Shown here: positions 35,673 to 50,510 of the stretch, one piece after another
How positions within the stretch are numbered: the stretch's first letter is position 1
Layout of the letters: each line of letters starts with the position of its first letter
NCBI GenBank assembly: GCA_034008185.1
Contig: CM067084.1
Span: 43,413,099 to 43,477,098, forward strand
DNA: 64,000 nucleotides
Direction of reading: 5' to 3'
Origin: Gorsachius magnificus
Taxonomy: Eukaryota; Chordata; Aves; Pelecaniformes; Ardeidae
Translations under genes and position numbers: made by a program
The notes under the pieces: generated by a model
Databases searched by the model: none
Seen by the model: only the letters and a program-made list of their open reading frames with translations
What the model was told of the DNA's origin: nothing

Positions 35673-38600
35673 CTCAAACAAATCCTGCTCTATTTCAGAT
35701 CTTGAAAGTAGTTTAGGATTGATAAGAATAAGAAATAAGACGTGAGTCACCCATATAAAATTCTGGATAGATATCTGAAAACATCAGGAGGCCAGAATTA
35801 ATTCTAATTAAATGCAGAGATATGAGAAAACACATAAATGCCAAGATGTTTTCATAAATATTACTTTTGGTGACTTTTCATTAAGGTATTCTCCTGTTTC
35901 CAGTCAGTGTACCTGATGGACTAATTACAGTTCTCATATTTTTCCTTCTAAATGAGGCCTATATACAGATTACCAGGCAGTCCTGGAAGTTCTGTCTCTC
36001 TAGTCAGGGCTGAGTCCTCATCTCTGCAGCAGGAAGACTGAAAATCTTAATTCTCTCAGACTTAGCTGGATCTCCTGTGGCCAGAATAAACTAGGGATTT
36101 ATTCATGATATGAACTAAGAGCGTTAAATTCTCCTTTCTTCAGCACAGAGAGTTGGAAATCCTAAAAATCACAGCTTAAGTCAGAGGGAACATTCAGATA
36201 TCTGTAACTCGTGTGAAGGGGATCAGAAAAAACCTAACATTCCAAAATGTCTCACCAAATGGAAACGCCCAGACTCCACCAGCTCAGTTTGTATTTTAAA
36301 GTCTTTCTTTGGAGACAGGTGGGTGGGAAAAGTCCCCTAAGAAATGAAAGCTGCAGTTCTAGATATTCTCTTAGTTTTGGGAGTTAGTGCAAGATACGAT
36401 CAAATTACAATATTGATTTGTATTTAAGTAATAACAAACCTGTACATTCCAAGAATGCAGCAGATATGATAATGAACAGCATTCAGATTTGAGCACTACA
36501 TAAAATAGGAATAGAATTAAAATTTCCTTTTAACATTAAAAAAAGAAGAAAAAATTAAAGCCCAATCAGGTTTATTTCATAAAACGTACCAAAACCCGAA
36601 GGCTTTACTTACTGAAGTTTTTGAATTTTTTTAACTTGAAAATGTCCCCAAATACTGAAACAAAATTTTTCCAGTGAAAAATTATTTTGACTGAAAAGAT
36701 AAGTTCTATACTTCTGATAGGAAGAGAAATACTACTCACTATAACAAAGTAGTTCTGCTCTAGCACAATGAAAGATGATTATGAAAGGGAAAATGTATGC
36801 AAGCCATAAGCAAAATCTTCCTGATATTTATATACATTATTCATAGCACTGATAGGAGCATTCAATCTAAGCCTCGCTTTTGTATGACTCAGGGTATCGA
36901 CTTTCCACCAGTTATCTCATTATTGATCCAAATAACTTTTGTTTGGTTGAAATACTCTTTGAAAAGCCAGAGAGTCATCTACCCTTATTAACAAAACCCA
37001 GAAAAATCTTCATTTCCTTTTGTTGTTTTTCCAGTGACTAATCTCCCTGACTGTTAAAATTTATGCCTAATTTATACCTCAGATTTAGGAGACTGCCTCT
37101 GTAGTATACAGTATTTTTCCCTAATAAAAGCATTAATTTTCAAGGTACCTCTTAGGTTTATTCTAGTAAAACTATCGGGTGTCGGTCAAAGAAGAGCAAA
37201 ATTTTATCACTTGTTAAGAATTACTAACAAAGGTATTTGAAAGCCAAAAAAACCCGAAGACTTGGCCATGATAAGATATTTTCAAAGGTCAAAATCAGAG
37301 ACTACACTCCTTTGAAATGCAAGAGAGAGAGTTAAGGGTGATCAAAAAGTTTTACAGGAAAATTCCATGTTTCCTGAGGAGATCAATAATCCTCCACCAG
37401 TTCACAGTGATCTTTAAAAACTGAGCCTCTTCAGAGTGCTACAGGGTTAAGTAGCTTGTAAAGCCTCTGGATGGGGGCATTTCTTTTCCCCTCCCCTTTC
37501 AGCCACACAGTTTCCATACACATTTCTGCCTGAAGAAGGGCCCCATACCACCTTCTTATCCTCTTTGCTGCCCATCAGAATCCTCTTTGGTATGGGAAAT
37601 CCACTGAACGGTTTTCTCAGCCTCCTAGAGAAGTGTCTCTATTTGGCTACTGCATATCTGGAGTGCCAAGGAGGAGGGTACCAAAGAGTAGAAAGGAATC
37701 CAAAATGAAGCTTCAAAAGAGAATAGTTGCATGTATTGCATAGACCTTTATTCCAAAGTTTGAAAATGTATAATTTTAAGTTAATTCTGAACTTTAGCAT
37801 CCTCATGAGTTCCATGTTCACTTTACAAACTCTCAGTCATTCATACTGGTCTTGACAACTTAATAATTTTTATCATCACATTTCCAGTGGGCTCACTTAT
37901 TTTTATATGTACCATTTTGATTTCTTCCAATCCCATTTCTCAAAATTTTTATCTTCTTGTACAAGACACCTTAAACTGCAAATTAGATTATTAGGTATAT
38001 TTAGGTATCTACATATTATGATTCATTAACCATTCCAAAGAATTTTGCAGCAATTATCTATGACAATTGACTCTTAAGAATGCAGTTTGACATCACATTT
38101 CTTTTCAACAGCAAAGTTAATCTAAGATATCAACAACCTCTCATCTCCAAAATACTTGTTTCTGCTTCTCAGTTATGGCACTGCTGTAAACAGATTTCTA
38201 ACATGAAAAGCGGGTTTTTCCTGAAGTTAATTATTTCAAGGTTTTTCCTAATATTAATCGTTTTTCACCAACTACTGTATTGTTAGCTGCAAAGAAAACA
38301 CCATGATAATAAATGGAAACCAGATAAACATGTAATTTTAAATAATCCTTTCATTATTTTATGGCTACTTCTATGTTTTGTAAAACAACAATAACACTGA
38401 TAACAGGGTATATCTTCACAGGTGATATTCAGCTAAGACACCACTTCTGTGAAGGATTCACTTCTGGCTTGGCACTGATTCCCCAAATCCTTCACAACCA
38501 AACAAATGACTTAATACAGTAAAAATTAGTATTAGAATAGGCAGTATAGTGAATGCTTCTTCACACTTTGTTGGTTTATCTCCTGGAACTTAAAACATAA

Positions 38601-38991
38601 ATTAAAACATGAATCTAGGGATAAATATGCATCCAAAACATCTCTTTTCTTATGCCAGATAATACATAAGCTTCTGTAATATTTTTAAAAAATATACTGC
38701 ATGACAAATCCGTACTTAATACACCCTGTTAAAGACTGTATGATACTGGGGATTAATTTAGCCTAGCATTACCACTTTATTTCTAAATTACCCGTAAGTA
38801 ATTATGAATATAAAAGCAGGCTGAAGAGAAAAAGGCAGCAAAGATCAATGATTTTAGTGGACTCCTTCAAAATACTTCATTTACTGCAACAACAACAACA
38901 AATAACCCTGAGAAAGACAAGACTTTCCAGAACTGCAAATCAAAAGGTTGAGTACTAAGATAACAAGTGGCACAGTAGCCAAGAGGTTAAA

Positions 38992-39020
38992 TAATCTAAT
39001 GAAAGTTTCCCATTAGATTA
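38992..39020. repeat. Perfect 10-bp inverted repeat, 9-nt loop
   Basis: TAATCTAATG (38992-39001), a 9-nt spacer AAAGTTTCC, then CATTAGATTA (39011-39020). The arms are perfectly complementary and hold TAAT cores in both directions, so a dimeric homeodomain-type binding site is one reading and a chance hairpin another. Confidence 0.85.
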
Positions 39021-39654
39021 GTTTGGTTTGTTATTTAAATTCATTCATAAGCAAATTAAAACTGTTACATATTCTGTGCAACTAATGCTATATGCTATAC
39101 AGAGGACAACAATTTTATAATTAAGGTTGCTTAAATGCATTTTACCTCAAGATAATCACACACACAAAATTCAAGAAAATCATTGTTTACACCACTCCCA
39201 TTCTTGGTCTTTCTCTGCTTTGCCATTCAAAATATTCAGCCGTGGCTGTTCCATTATTTTTTTCAGTTCTTGGATGTAATCCTAATACTAATTTGTTTAC
39301 AGTCATGATCAAATATAATATTTCATATCCAATCTAGATTAAGATTGATTTTCTGCTAATTCACTAATTCTACATAACACAGTACAAAGCCAAATTACTC
39401 ATTTGAAGACAGTCCTTGGAGAACTTGGCACATTACCAGTAAATACTTTGCAATGAAGAATTTGCTAAGGAGCAGGGAAATTAATGAGTGAATTTGTTAT
39501 GGCATTTGATGTAATAAGACACATCCAAATGAGATTGGCATGATGTTAGTATTCTCTTAACCAAAAATTTTCTATATTGCAATTTATTACATTGACATAT
39601 ATTACACCTGAGCAATTTTCATAACGAGTCAATTATATGGGAATTGTATGGGAG

Positions 39655-39690
39655 AAGGTTTGTTTTGGTTTGCTTTGGTTTTTCCTCCTC
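39655..39690. repeat. GGTTT-type low-complexity tract
   Basis: AGGTTTGTTTTGGTTTGCTT followed by TGGTTTTTCC; the complementary type of the tract at 34425-34480. Confidence 0.6.
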
Positions 39691-42113
39691 CAACAGGTTG
39701 TTCTCCTCTGTCTGTGTTTTCTTTCCTGTTTTTCTCTGTTTTTTCTGTGTATCCTTAAAATGAACCCCTTGTTTTCCATCTTTTATTCCCTATTTCACTG
39801 CTGAAATCAGACTGCTTATTTTGAATCTAAATATGAATTTATGAATCTTGGTCTTGGTCTACATTCCTTAGCCACCATTTAGTTAAAAACAGAGCCAGGG
39901 AGTTCTCGATTTTGCAGTTATCTGTTTGGATCAGGCAGTATTATATACTCAACCTGAATCATCAACACAAGAACAATTTCTCAGCTGACTTAGCATCTCA
40001 GCTGACCTGTGCTTCTCTCCCTGAACCGAGTTCATTGACAGAAAATAATTTACAAAAGTTAGATATTAGGAGGCTTTTTATGTATTATATTATCATAACA
40101 TTTTTCTTTAGATCCTTCATTCTGACTATGGTTTATTGTAAAATAGAATCAGTGAATTGGTTGGGTTTTAGTCCTATTAGTTGTTAACACAGATTAAAGA
40201 CCTTATGGAAATAAGCTATTACTGAGCAGACATCCCTGTCCCCAGGGGTAGCAGAGCACATCTGATTAATTCCAGTGTGCTTTAGAAAGCATGAATAGCC
40301 CCATTATACGTGATGTCTCAGCCACAAAACATTTCTACAGTCATTGCTTAATTAAGGAGGACACTGCCACATTCAGTGTGACAGAGTATGAAAGATTTAT
40401 TCTGGAGATCTAATTACACTTGGAGTTAATGCTGACTCAGCTGAAGGACTTACAGTCTAGAACTTTTAATGAAACTTTTAGATCTTTGTGCTTCCTACCA
40501 CCATAAAACACAATACTCATTCCCATGCCCTGTTGGAGCTCACATGCAAAGTCAAAGGTAACAAATGAAGTTCCAAATGTAAAGTGGCAGAACAGAGCCA
40601 TTTTCTTCACAGTCTGTATTACTCAGTTCCCTGTTGCCAAGATCTGTGTCAGGGGGTGATATAAGCAGCTGTCCAAATGCAAGATTTCCACTGTGAACAG
40701 CACAGTCACATTTTCTAAAGTGCAGCCAGATACAGGGAGCTTGTTTACTACCCCACATGCTTGTGATAACTTACTTTCTCCATCATTCTCTTAATAAATA
40801 TGTAATAGTCAAAAAGATGCTATGACTAGGGGTAACTTAGGAAAGAAAAAAGGTTAAGAATTTAGATTGCTCTTCAACACAGCCCTTAATGCTCTATTAC
40901 AGCTCATTAAAACACACAGATTGTTCAGGCTGTGCAGTTTTTTGGTTTCTTTTTCGAGAAGCTTTGGGAGAGGGTTTTTTCAGATGCCCAGGTGAACAGT
41001 TTTCTTCAGCACTGGCCATTTTTCATAGTATGTAGGCTGTGGTAGTGGCTTTTAAAATAGTCCAAAGAATCAAAACAGTGCCAAGAAAAATTGATACCAG
41101 TAGTAACTATTCTCTGTAGATAATGACATGTAAGAAATGAACCCCACTGTTTGAATATGTCCACTGCAATAGAAGATTATTCTGTGTCTAAAAAATATGA
41201 GTGATAAGCATTCATTCAGAGTATTCAGTTGTGAGAACTTAGTGAATGCTTAGTCAGTGTTGATCCTTTTGACAAACATGAAAAGTTAAGGTTAACTTTT
41301 AAAGAATATAATGGCAAATAGCAGAGAAAATATATCTGGTAATACCTTCAAATGGTAAGGTTTTTGGGTTAGTAGTCTGTGTACTGTACCATACCAGAGA
41401 CTTTGAAAGGTAAGTTACATGAATGGTGTAATAATATTTCAGTTTCAACTTCAGTTGGCATTTTTCCACAGCCAGAACATCATCACACAAGCAGTATGGT
41501 TGTTGAGGGTAATTAAGACATTTCCTGAAAAGAATTACAAAATTTAGATGCATCTTCAATATGATGATGCTACGTTTAGTCTTCCATGATATTTGTACAA
41601 AAAGCATAAAAAGAAAGAAGTTATATCAAAGCAATATCCTTTTCCAAAACTAAGTTTTATATTAAAAAACAAGTTTTGGTATCTTTAGAAGCAGCCACAA
41701 TTAAATTGCCATAGTCCATGTCAGCCAGGCACAAGCCAGCTCCAGTACACAAGCTGTATAGCTACAAGCAGTACATCAAAAACCATGATGAAAAGCAGGG
41801 TATATTAACCCAAGTAAAATCAGTATGCAAGTATACATATTCAAGTTTCCAAAGACATTGTCTGTCCAAAGTATTTCCATTATTTTTGTATTTATTTGAG
41901 GAGAATGTCCATGATAAACGGGCTCTCTTGAAACTTAAATACTTCATGAAACAGAGCAATAACAATATGTGTTATGTAACGTAGTATAGCATGTTACACA
42001 TTTTTTTCCATTAACTTTTTTCCAGACTCTAAGTTCTCAATGAATGGGAGCATATCTTGATATTACCTAGTATCTCATCAAACATCTACATGTTTCTTCT
42101 TCCTAGGTGGTTT

Positions 42114-42160
42114 TGATCTATTCACACTATTGAGTGTGATCTATTCACAAAAATTGAGTC
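42114..42160. repeat. Two-copy 23-bp tandem repeat
   Basis: TGATCTATTCACACTATTGA (from 42114) is repeated from 42137 as TGATCTATTCACAAAAATTG; the first 13 bases are identical and ATTGAGT recurs in both. Small tandem duplication with later substitutions. Confidence 0.75.
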
Positions 42161-42408
42161 ACACAATCATAATTAATTTTTAATACGACTGAGCTCTATG
42201 GCATCTGCAGAAATGTAAAGTAGAACATAAAGGATTTTTTTTCAAAATTGTGGTTACTTATAGATAGTCATATCAACATACTCTGAAATTATAGTCCCTT
42301 TAAAACAATAGGCTTTATTCTAAAGTTAATTTATATGGAACAAGGTATGCGACTGCTTCTCCACAATGGTGTGTCTTATGCACACACAATGCTGCTACTT
42401 ATATTTTA

Positions 42409-42438
42409 GAATTAATTAGAATTAATTAGAATTAACTA
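42409..42438. repeat. Three-copy 10-bp tandem repeat
   Basis: AGAATTAATT twice and then AGAATTAACT, head to tail. Each unit includes a TAATT homeodomain-type core. Probably a small slippage expansion. Confidence 0.85.
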
Positions 42439-45400
42439 GGTAGAAAGCAAGGATGGATTTTTTTGGGGGGGGGAGGTGTATGTGTTTCTTTCTACATATT
42501 TATCTGTTTCTCTATGAAAAAGAAGAATTTCAGGAAATCAGAAGCCAACCTTCCACATGCACACACTCATATTACGCTCACAAATACAAATGAGTAGTAT
42601 CAGTCAGTTCTGCTCCTGCTGGATGGAACATAGTCTGCGTGAGGTGGGAGCTCTTATTCCCTCCCTACTTCTCACCCCTAAATGGAAGCTGAAGGTTGCT
42701 GAAGTTCACTACTTCAGACATACAGACCCACTGCTTGTGCCGTACACATGCACTTGCAAGCAAGGAAGCTGTGCATAAAACACTAAGTGACTTTGTGCAG
42801 TTGCAAATGATTGGGAGTCCCTGAGGTTATCTAGAGGTGTAAATCTCTTTCTACATCATTTACCATTATATAGTTACATCAGTATTTATGACAGATATTC
42901 AAGACAGATATTCACGCCCTCATAAATCCCAAGCCCAAACATTAATATGAGGCCCCTTCCAGAACACAAAACATAAAGGTCATATCAGAAACTCAGTATA
43001 ATACATCTTTAATCTTGTGTCCATCTGTGTCTGCTACCAGAGGTTTCAGAAGCACACACATGAAATCCAGAAGTGGATTAACCTGTCACCTCATATTAAA
43101 AGCCAGATATTAATTCCCAAATGTAAATTCTCTGAGCCCTGACACATGCAAGTTTCTGTCTCTTCTACAGTGCTATTAACAGATGGCAGTCACAATTCTG
43201 GACACCTCCTGTTTTCGGGATAGAAATTTAATATCTTAATATATATTATTGAATTCTTATATACTGAGGTTAGGCAGATCTCAGGCATGTAAGGCAGAGA
43301 TGAATATAGACTACTATTCCCAAGTACAGTTTGGGAGCATATAAAAATATATTTTAATTCTTTATATACTTAGAAACAGAAAAAGGCATTTTTGCAGAGA
43401 GTATTCAGCTAGTTAGGGTGCTGCATCAGAAAGTGTTAGTCTTAACAGATCCTCTCAGCCCAAGCAATTTAAAACCTCTCTCTTCTACTTTCTATCACAT
43501 CAGTTAACCCTAACCTCACATTCCTAATAGCACTAGTCACCAGTTTTTCTGCTGAGGCTGAAACAATATTCAAATTAAAAATATTTATTCATGCAAACAG
43601 AAAAATCTACAAAGAAGAAAATCGATTTAGGCATCAAAGAAGATAGGATTGTCTCGAAAAGAATTGCTCTTAAATTCTGAACCAAGAAATACACTCGTTC
43701 AGTGTGTTTTGTGCTAAAGAATACCTGGGTAGAGTACAGAAAAAACCAGGTAACTACCCTCATACTGTGATGATGGGCAAAGTCACTGAATCTCTTTATT
43801 AGGTAGCACCTATACTTGATATGTGGGTCTGAACAACACAGCTGAAACCTGAATTGAAGCCATTGGAGACCTTAAACTGGAAGCCTGAGTACATGCTCCA
43901 AATATGGCCTGCACAGTTCAGTACAGCAGATAAAAATACTGCTAGGTAATATGCCAATTATACATTGTCTGGGTTGTCAATCCTTTGTCAATATCACTGA
44001 CTCGCATGTATTCTTAAATATATGGTCTCTTATGTTCAGAGGAAAGGGAGTGTTAATTTTTTACAGCTTTGTCTAAATATAGATACATGCTTAGCTGCAT
44101 CAAATTTAATATCCATCAAAGAATGAGTCAATTTTGGAAATGACATGAACCTCTGTGTTAGTATATTGTAATGAAGCAAGAAGACACATGGCTTGTAAGG
44201 AAGAGATGTACATCAGAATGCTCATAAAACTAAGAAACATGCTGAGAAACCAATGTTTTTCAGGCATGAGTCAGCCTTGGTTTGTATTTTGAACATACTA
44301 AAGTCCCTCTTGAAGACTGGCTTTTTTCTTCTATTTTACTCAATATACTGCTAGTGCTGCTTTCAAGAGCTCTTATACTGGAGATAGTTCAAAATAGAAA
44401 TTTGTAACCATTAACTGCATCTTTTGGATGACTGAGAACTTGCATGAATCCCTAATTGTACTGAATAACTATAAAACCTTTAAGAGAACTCCAAACAACT
44501 CATGGAGTCAGGGAAATGACAGCTTTCAGCAAAGTATCAGTAGACTTCATTTGTTTCTGGCCCACAGAGACATTCACCTTAAGGCACTGCCTCAGGCTTT
44601 TGGATTTCTTAAGCCTACCTCCTTGAGATTATTTGCACTGCTTTTTACTTCACACTAAATAAACCTATTTTAACAATACTTCAGCACCCTAGTGCAGTTG
44701 TGTTCTAAAGTCAATGAATATCTTTCTAGAAATAAAATTTATAGAAAAAATAACTGTAGTATCCTACCTTTAAACCATATTGACAGAGAATAAAAAATAA
44801 TGTAAGTGATCAGTTATGTTTCTACATATCTATTTAAAAACAAAATAAATGTTATGGGCAGAACAAAGGCATTGGTCAACTATACAAAGCCCTGCTCACA
44901 GGGATAAATAATTTAGCACAGGCTTTTGCTGGTGTAACAATCATCAGTGATGTGGATTTTACAAATCCTTTAAGCAGAGTTGCTTTTTACTGGCTTATTT
45001 TATGCAATTTAAGAGGTAAAATGTTATGCAAGCAGAAAGAATTCCTTCAGCAAATACAGTGGTTTCACGCAGGGGCCCTGCCAGTACAAATATAGTAGCA
45101 GAGGTCTGCAGTGTCATACACCAGGATCTGCAGACAGAGAACAATTTATTTTAAAGCTACAGGCTTCTAGAAACTGTAATCAGCTTTGAAATCTATGGCA
45201 ATTTATTTTATGCATTGGCTGCTAGCGCTACATCACCTACTCACAGATGTAATTGGGAACAATCACAATATCAGGCATCGGTTTCATTTTCAAGAACTTA
45301 GAAGTTGAAATTCATGTAACATTCACATGCTGCTCTAAACACTTCTGTAAAATGGCACTCATTATTTTTTTCCATTTCAAATGCCCACTATGTATTTGGT

Positions 45401-45690
45401 ATTTCCTAGCTGATGCTTTTGAGGTGGAATCAGTGGTGAAATTTTTGTTTTCTTAAATTTAGTTATAGTAAATATATTATTATCTCACAAACTGTTGTGA
45501 GGTAGAACTAAGGTACAGAAAACTAGGTACATCCTGATAAATCCGTTTCCTAGAGTTAGAGAGATTAAGGCAGATTACTAGCACTAGCTAGAATAAAAGG
45601 CTATATTGAGTGCTTCTAGTTGTGAAAAAAGCTAAGAAATGTGAGAATGAAGAAAGTGATCAAATTGTAATCTAAGAAGAGATAACTTAT

Positions 45691-45978
45691 AGAATCATAG
45701 AATGTTTTGGGTTGGAAGGGACCCCTAGAGGGCATCTAGTCCAACCCCCCTGCAGTGAGCAGGGACACTGCTAACTGGATCAGGTTGCTCACAGCCCCAT
45801 CCAACCTGGCCTTGAATGTTCCCAGGGATGGGGCCTCTGCTACCTCTCTGGGCAACCCCTTCCAGTGTTTCACCACCCTCGTTGTAAAAAATTTCCTCCT
45901 TATATCCAGTCTAAACCTACCCTGTTTTAGTTTAAAACCATTACCCCTTGTCCTGTCACAGCTGGCCCTACTAAAAAC
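45691..45978 (-). mobile_element. CR1 LINE 3' fragment, about 290 bp
   Basis: The plus strand reads AGAATCATAGAATGTTTTGG, GGTTGGAAGGGACCCCTAGA and a CATCTAGTCCAACCCC segment, the reverse of a CR1 3' UTR, followed by the end of ORF2. It is truncated at the 5' end within ORF2 at about 45978 (TGGCCCTACTAAAAA). It keeps the 24-bp segment missing from the copy at 28029 and the undeleted CTGGGCAACC. The plus-strand 82-codon frame at 45755-46003 is antisense to it and is not a gene. Confidence 0.95.
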
Positions 45979-48900
45979 TTCCTTAGTCTGCAGTCAAACT
46001 TAAACGGTAGCTCTGAGAAAAGTCTATCAAGTTTAATGTGGAATTAATCTCAAAATTCCCTGGAATTGACATGACAGAACCAGAACAACACATCTATTTA
46101 ATTTACCTGGGACAGATGCAACCCAGCCAACACATACTGTACTAGCAAGTTGTTTCTTGCGCTTGCTTTCCCGTAGGAGACTCCTACCACATTCCTGAGA
46201 ATCTAACAGGAAACAGAGATACTCCTCTTAACTTCTATGCAAAATAAGTCATGATGTGGTGGCTGCATTGAATTGCCTTGCCCTAACCCTGTTTCTATCA
46301 GTGTTTACAAGGATGCAAATTAAGGCATCATGAAGGAAAAGAACAGGCTTCTCAAACTGACAGTGACAGAGGTTGAACAAGATGGTATGAGGAACTCCAA
46401 TTGTTCTTTGTTTTAGTTCTGTTACCTCTAGACAGGGACCAGAAAATGTTGTGGATAAGTTAGAAATAAGTCCTCTATGCATGCTTTTGTTTTGTTTTCT
46501 TTTTCTGATTTTAATTTGCATATAAACCCATTTATCAAATTCCAGATGTCTTTGACAAACCTTCTATCGGCACATAGAAAAATAAAGGAAAATAAAGACA
46601 AAAGAAGCACTGAAGTGTCCTCTTTTGATGACAGGTAATATTGGGCAGGCAGATTTTCAGGACCTTACAGACTTCTCTGGGTTTGTCAGTAACTACTCAC
46701 ATGCTACAGTAATTTTGGAAAGTTCTGGATATGTCACAGTCTGAAAACTGAATATAATACAGGCAGACACAGAAAAAGTTCATTGTTTTTCAGCAAATAT
46801 CATATTTACTACTCCTGAGCTGCCTAGTTGCTGTGCATTTAAATTGTATTCTGATCAGGCTGTCAAACATCCACAAGTCTCAGATAAAACAAATTAAATA
46901 CAAGGAGTACACACGCAGATACCAAAAACAATTTGAAAAAATTGTTGCCTTAGATAGATGAACATTTTTTAAGACTGATGCTTCAAGGAGAGGCCACACA
47001 CAAAACAGCTGTCCAGCACCCACGCTGTATCAGATACAATACGTTTGTGCTATAATAGTAAAGGAACATCTGGGAAGCTATACATCTAACAAAATATGCA
47101 AACACCAACAGTTTTCTGAAGACAGTATTGCAAGAAGTTCAACCAAAACCTTAAAAGTCCAGCTGGCAAAGTTACCACAGGCATCTACCTCTCTAATTTT
47201 CCCCATCAATTGTTCAACTTTAATGCCTCTGGAATACTTCAAGGACAAATATGTTGATTGTAATTTTAAAATAGTTTCTCTCTTACAAGATTTTCTGTAC
47301 ACTTAAAATATTAAATGTCATGCATATCACTGCAAAGTCATAGACTGGAAATAGATTTTTCAGAAAACTCTACACACACACTAACTTCTTTTTCCTACTT
47401 CCAAAGCTAAAATAGAACACTAAAGGCATTTGAATACTCTGCACATCGGTCTTATTTGTCTCTTTTGCATCTCACAAGATGTTTTTTATGGCAAATTACA
47501 GATTGTCTTTTAAAGTACATAATCACCCATTATGTACTACATCTTTGTCAAATAATGCTATGTGAGTGGAAGACTGAATTTAAACAGCAATATTATACCA
47601 CAGAAATTCTTCTACGAAATAGCAGAATGCCATTCATTTCAGTAGGAAGCTGAAGTAGAAGAAAAAGTCACACAACAGAGCAAAGGAGCATGTATGTAAT
47701 TTTCTAACAAAGCTAAGTGCATCAACTGTGGTATTGATTTTACCCTGACTCTTTTATCTGAGTTTAAAAATGATATGCCCATTAATCAAGATTTTTATTG
47801 TTTACTTGCAATTACATTCACAATAAATTGCCTAGAAATGCATTCTCTTATTTTTATGTAAAGGGAGAATTTTAGAACCGGATGGTTATATGTAAAGGCC
47901 GTGTAATTTTCAAACCCTCTCAACCAGTAAACTGGCTGATAGTTTTTCCAATCAGATTAAATAAAAAATTAGTAATTTTCATGTTTTTCACTCAGTTTAA
48001 AAATGCTTGATCTGTTTTTTTAGTTTAGTGGTGCTTATCAAAATTTGATAATAAGCATTCAGAACTTTGATATGGTAGTACTTGTATGTGAAAACAATAA
48101 ATACAAATAGAAAAATTATTGTTAAAATTCCCAAAATAAATAATTGATTTATTTATATTTACAGAAAAGTTATATAGAAACAAAATATGTTCACCATTGA
48201 TGTTCACAGTAGAATTACTGTATGAAAATAAAGGGAATTTCTAGAGTCTAAGGTTACTTTTCCAGTCTTACCCATCAAATTATGCATATATGAATATGAA
48301 CGCCTAAGTCAGATGACATAGTAGTTTCATGTCAGAGGAAAAGGAAAGAAAGAAGTCTTTTAAAACAAAGAAGGTTTGGGATAGGGTGCAGCAAAATATT
48401 CAAAATAATTTGCATGTTTACATTATTTGTTTTCCTGTACTTTTGATATACGCTTCAAAGAAAATGTTTCCTACATCGTAATTAGCCTTCTTTGAATATC
48501 AGACACTTCTTCTCTGACACTAATTTAATTCTTGGCTTCATTCCACTACTTTGACACGTTAGTTCTACCGGCAAATATTCAGATTTATAAACGCTCTGCA
48601 ATCTAAAAAATAAAATATAGTTTTGACTGACCAATGATTAACCTGAACTAACATCAATGATGGAAGGAGAAAAGTAGGGAGAGAAGCAGTGATGACAGAA
48701 GAACAGACAAATGAAAACCAAAAGGTAGATGGAGTTGCAGTCAAAGTTTGAGAGCTATTCCTCATACATTGTTTCTCAATATAGTCCTACATTCGTTTCC
48801 CTTTTTTTTTTTAGATTAAGACAGTCTCTGAATGTAACCTGTCTAGCCTGAGTTCCTAGATCTCTCTCTCACTGCAGAATATTTCAAATGTAATGGTTTG

Positions 48901-50431
48901 AAATCCTTATTTCTTTTTGCTGATTTGCACTGCATTTTCCATCATAAACAGTGAAATCCATTGAAAAAATTTGCTTAAACACATTAATAACATAATGCAA
49001 AGTGTCTTCATGTACAATAAGTTGAATCCCTTGTTACTCATACCACTTCAAACCTCTAGGTGCACTTCCAATCCTTAAGCTAAATTCTCAATATTAAAAA
49101 TTGGAACACGGAATTTTGCTTTAAGCAAGTAAATGCCACTAAATATAAAGCTTGCTGCTCTAATTTCAGAAAATATACTTGCCTTGAGAGCTTTAAAGAC
49201 TTATTCCACCCATAGCTTTTTCATTTTTCTGGTAATGCTATTGTAATTAACGAGGATATTAAATAAACAGAATGACAGTACAACTGGCACTTTGGAAACT
49301 AATGAGGAGCATTAACTCACAGCTATTATGACACCACAGAAGGCAAGAGTTCTCGTTCACTACATGCATTTGCGGTGCTACTCACAAAGCATAGAAAAGC
49401 TATTGCTTATACTGCGCTGTAAGAAGACCCCCCCTAGGTGTCTAAGACATATTATTTGTTTACTCAACTTCTTTTCTCCCCAAAGCACATTCAGCAGCTT
49501 CCTGGATGTGGCCCAGGTAGACAAACTTGTGAAAAGAAAACCTTAACTCCATCTGAGGGTTTTAAAGCTTTTCACTCCTGTCTGGTGCTGCCTCCAACAT
49601 ATATCCATGACCAGCATAATAAAAGCCAATATCAGAATACCTTGAGGGCAAGCACCACCAACCTTAGAAATGCCAGAGCAAGCACAGGGCCAGTCCTCAG
49701 TTACATACCTTTCTCATCCTGTCATAGAAGCTCTCAATTCTACTTTCACTTAAAAGTCTAGTTCGTCTCCACAGCCAGAACCAGAACCTGTGTCACACTT
49801 CCAGTGACAAACAGGAGTAGGAGATAAACTTGAATATCTAGTACAGCTGTTTTCCCTTCTCTCAGCACATTGACACTGAAAGAAAATACGCCCACTCTTC
49901 TGGACTCTGCTCCCACATTAGCCTCAAGATGAATACATGTCTATGTTCTTTTCATTACCACCACTGTATGCCAGGAGTCAAGCAAGCCAGCCATTAGCAC
50001 CAGTTTTCTTGGCACCCATTGGAATGGCATTGCAAATATTCCTGTCCAGGGTTTTCAAGAAGAGTTGACAGGCAAAGTATTTGCATACCAGTTTTTCCAT
50101 CCTAGCCCTGATAATACACAGTAAGAGGTATGGCAGATGGGGACAGTCTATAAAATATGGTTCTTCCTGGATGAGAACCAGTTGCTAGATAATGCTCTCA
50201 TTCAGAACTTTCAGCACACACATTTTGAACAACCCACTATGCATGCGGCAAGACAGGTATTATTTTTTCTTAGAGAATCAATACACTTTTAGTGTCTTCA
50301 GAGACTACAAATAAAAAGAGAAGTCCACATCTAATAACTAGATTTATTTTCCACCCTAAACCCTATGTTCACTGCTCCCATCCTTGCTTCCGCTCTACTA
50401 AAAATCTGGGTGATGTGTCTCAGTACGGCTA

Positions 50432-50510
50432 TTAATAATAATTTATTTCATTGTTTATGTTAATAAAAAATTTTAATAATAATTTTATTATTTATCTTAT
50501 TAATACTAAT
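50432..50510. repeat. TAA/ATT-rich low-complexity patch
   Basis: ATTAATAATAATTTATTTC, later TTTTAATAATAATTTTATTA; irregular AAT/ATT units. Confidence 0.65.

Larger units (their letters stand above)
33775..45690. other. AT-rich non-genic DNA with simple repeats and one hairpin
   Basis: Nearly 12 kb without a recognised gene or interspersed repeat. It holds a CCAAA-type tract, a TA/TG microsatellite, a GTTT-type tract, a 10-bp inverted repeat, two small tandem repeats (listed separately) and a run of G at about 42467-42475. Frames of 60-100 codons show no domain. The stretch at 40340-40450 is rich in TAAT-type homeodomain cores, which is only suggestive of a conserved non-coding element. Confidence 0.55.

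Noticed and set aside
45755..46003. 82-codon plus-strand frame
   Set aside because: Antisense reading of a CR1 3' end.
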